Assembly: GCA_037954325.1 (NCBI GenBank)
Contig: JBBMNZ010000001.1
Span: 24,705,758-24,769,757 of the forward strand
DNA length: 64,000 nucleotides
DNA from: Fistularia commersonii
Taxonomy: Eukaryota; Chordata; Actinopteri; Syngnathiformes; Fistulariidae
Direction of reading: 5' to 3'
The notes under the pieces were generated by a model. The model made no database searches. It saw only the letters and a list, made by a program, of their open reading frames with translations, and was not told the DNA's origin. Each line of letters begins with the position of its first letter. Positions within the stretch are counted from its first letter, which is position 1. Below, piece after piece: positions 62,726-64,000 of this stretch. The position numbers and the translations under genes are program-made.

Positions 62726-64000
62726 TCACACACACATATCGCTCCAATTTTTTTTTTTTTTAGAGCATTGATGCAGAGACTGCTTCATAATGGGCTCTAG
62801 GGCAGGCAGGAAGGACACATTACTGTGCATGTGTGTTTATTTTTGTGTATGTTTGTGCAGGTTGTTGCTCTGGAATTATTTGTGCAGACTACTCAGTAAC
62901 GTGCATGTTTGCACACGTGCCTATGGTTTAGATTTGAGTGAAGTGTCTCTCGGTTTTTATTAAATGCCAATATCTTTAAGCTTTACCAGGTGTATATTTA
63001 ACATCTAGCTTCCGCTGTACTTTGTAGTGTGCATGCACGTGTGTGTCACAGCGTGCACGCGTATGGAATCCTTCTCTGTCAGCCTTATAAGGCCAAGCTG
63101 TCAAACAGGAAACACTTCAAGATAAGAAAAGACATGAGTCACTGTTTTCTCTCATCCACTCATAGACACGAAAACATCCTGCTCTTTGCCCTCAACATGC
63201 TCCCAAATGGGAAGTATTGTGTTTGTGAGTCCATGCGTACCGTAGTCCTTTGGGTTACTGTTTTCTTTCGGATGAGGCGTCGAGCTATTCACGCGGCGAC
63301 CAAAGGAACAGGTGATGGATCGCTAGAGGTGTGTGTGTGTCTGTGGAAGGGTTCTTGTGCAGTTAGAGAAGAGTAGGGCAGTTCTGGGGCGGGATATTTC
63401 AGAATAAGATAGTAGTGTAATGTGTTCACCAGATGAGAACAGCAGGAAGCCTTTGCTGTGTTTTTAGTACATAACTGACATTTTCCATTGATGGCTGCAA
63501 ATCCGAGATGCTTTTATTTACCAAGAAGAATTATGCAGCGAAACAACAAACAGAAATCAAATTACATACTTGTTACTATGCTGGGCCGTATATACTCATG
63601 AAACCCTTTTTGGTATAGGATCGCAAAATTCGAGAGAAATCTGTTGGTAGTACAAAGACCAGGAAAGTGGCAAAAATTAGGAAAGGGAAAATAGAATTTA
63701 AAAGTAATGTTCCAAAAAGTTTGATGGAAATGATTTCATTTTCACATTCATTTGACAGTTTCTTGCTCAGACGATATAGATCATATCTAGTTCTGTTGTT
63801 TCTAGCAATTGCCGAAAGAATCCCCACATTTGTGCAGTGTGAGTAAACCGTGTTCCAGGAGAAATCCGTCCCCAGGCAGATTTAACTATGTTGTTTCTGT
63901 AACATCGTGAAAATATAGTCCTGTTTATTAGGCGGCGTGTGCCCTGCGCTAACATGAGGAAAGAGTTTGAACGTTTCAGTAAAGCATTTGAGCTAAGATG
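62726..64000. other. non-coding stretch at right edge
   Basis: No gene assigned. Two overlapping minus-strand frames (63,576-63,827 and 63,767-63,955) include one hydrophobic segment but match no family I recognise; see the findings. Confidence 0.35.

Overview
The window is vertebrate nuclear DNA, almost certainly from a ray-finned (teleost) fish. It holds one clear multi-exon gene with GT-AG introns, long non-coding stretches, very dense CA/GT microsatellites, and relics of transposons common in teleosts: RTE-type, L2-type and Rex1/CR1-like LINEs, a Penelope-like element, several hAT relics and TA-flanked MITEs. Nothing looks bacterial, viral or organellar.

The one gene I can support is on the minus strand at 5516-10488. 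Five exons join in phase to a 420-residue serine hydrolase with a membrane anchor, best matched to neutral cholesterol ester hydrolase 1 (nceh1, also called AADACL1). The catalytic motifs HGGGW, GDSAGG, the acid in YDVLRDDG and the histidine in DGFHG are intact. Its introns carry two hAT-type MITEs with 8-bp target duplications and pieces of LINEs.

Layout. 1-5.1 kb: intergenic sequence downstream of nceh1, with a diverged four-unit tandem repeat, a MITE and interspersed repeats. 5.5-10.5 kb: nceh1. 10.5-22.9 kb: non-coding, with hAT and RTE relics, two long G-runs and microsatellites. 22.9-24.5 kb: a microsatellite cluster around a CpG- and GC-box-rich block ending in a good plus-strand splice donor at 23,789/23,790; this may be the promoter and 5' exon of a second, divergently transcribed gene. 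24.5-64 kb: no coding exon found. It contains nested transposons (28.1, 38.9 and 61.4 kb), a five-unit compound minisatellite (41.2-42.1 kb), RTE and L2 LINE ends, hAT and LINE relics (57-59 kb) and a Penelope-like element (61-62.7 kb).

From recalled synteny (NCEH1 lies near ECT2, SPATA16 and NLGN1 in mammals), a large-intron plus-strand gene such as nlgn1 could start near 23.7 kb. This is a hypothesis only; no coding exon in the window supports it. I see no evidence of a novel gene system. The most informative non-genic structures are the nested mobile elements, the three-member TACCGTA MITE family with a conserved acidic coding stub, and the 41-42 kb compound minisatellite.
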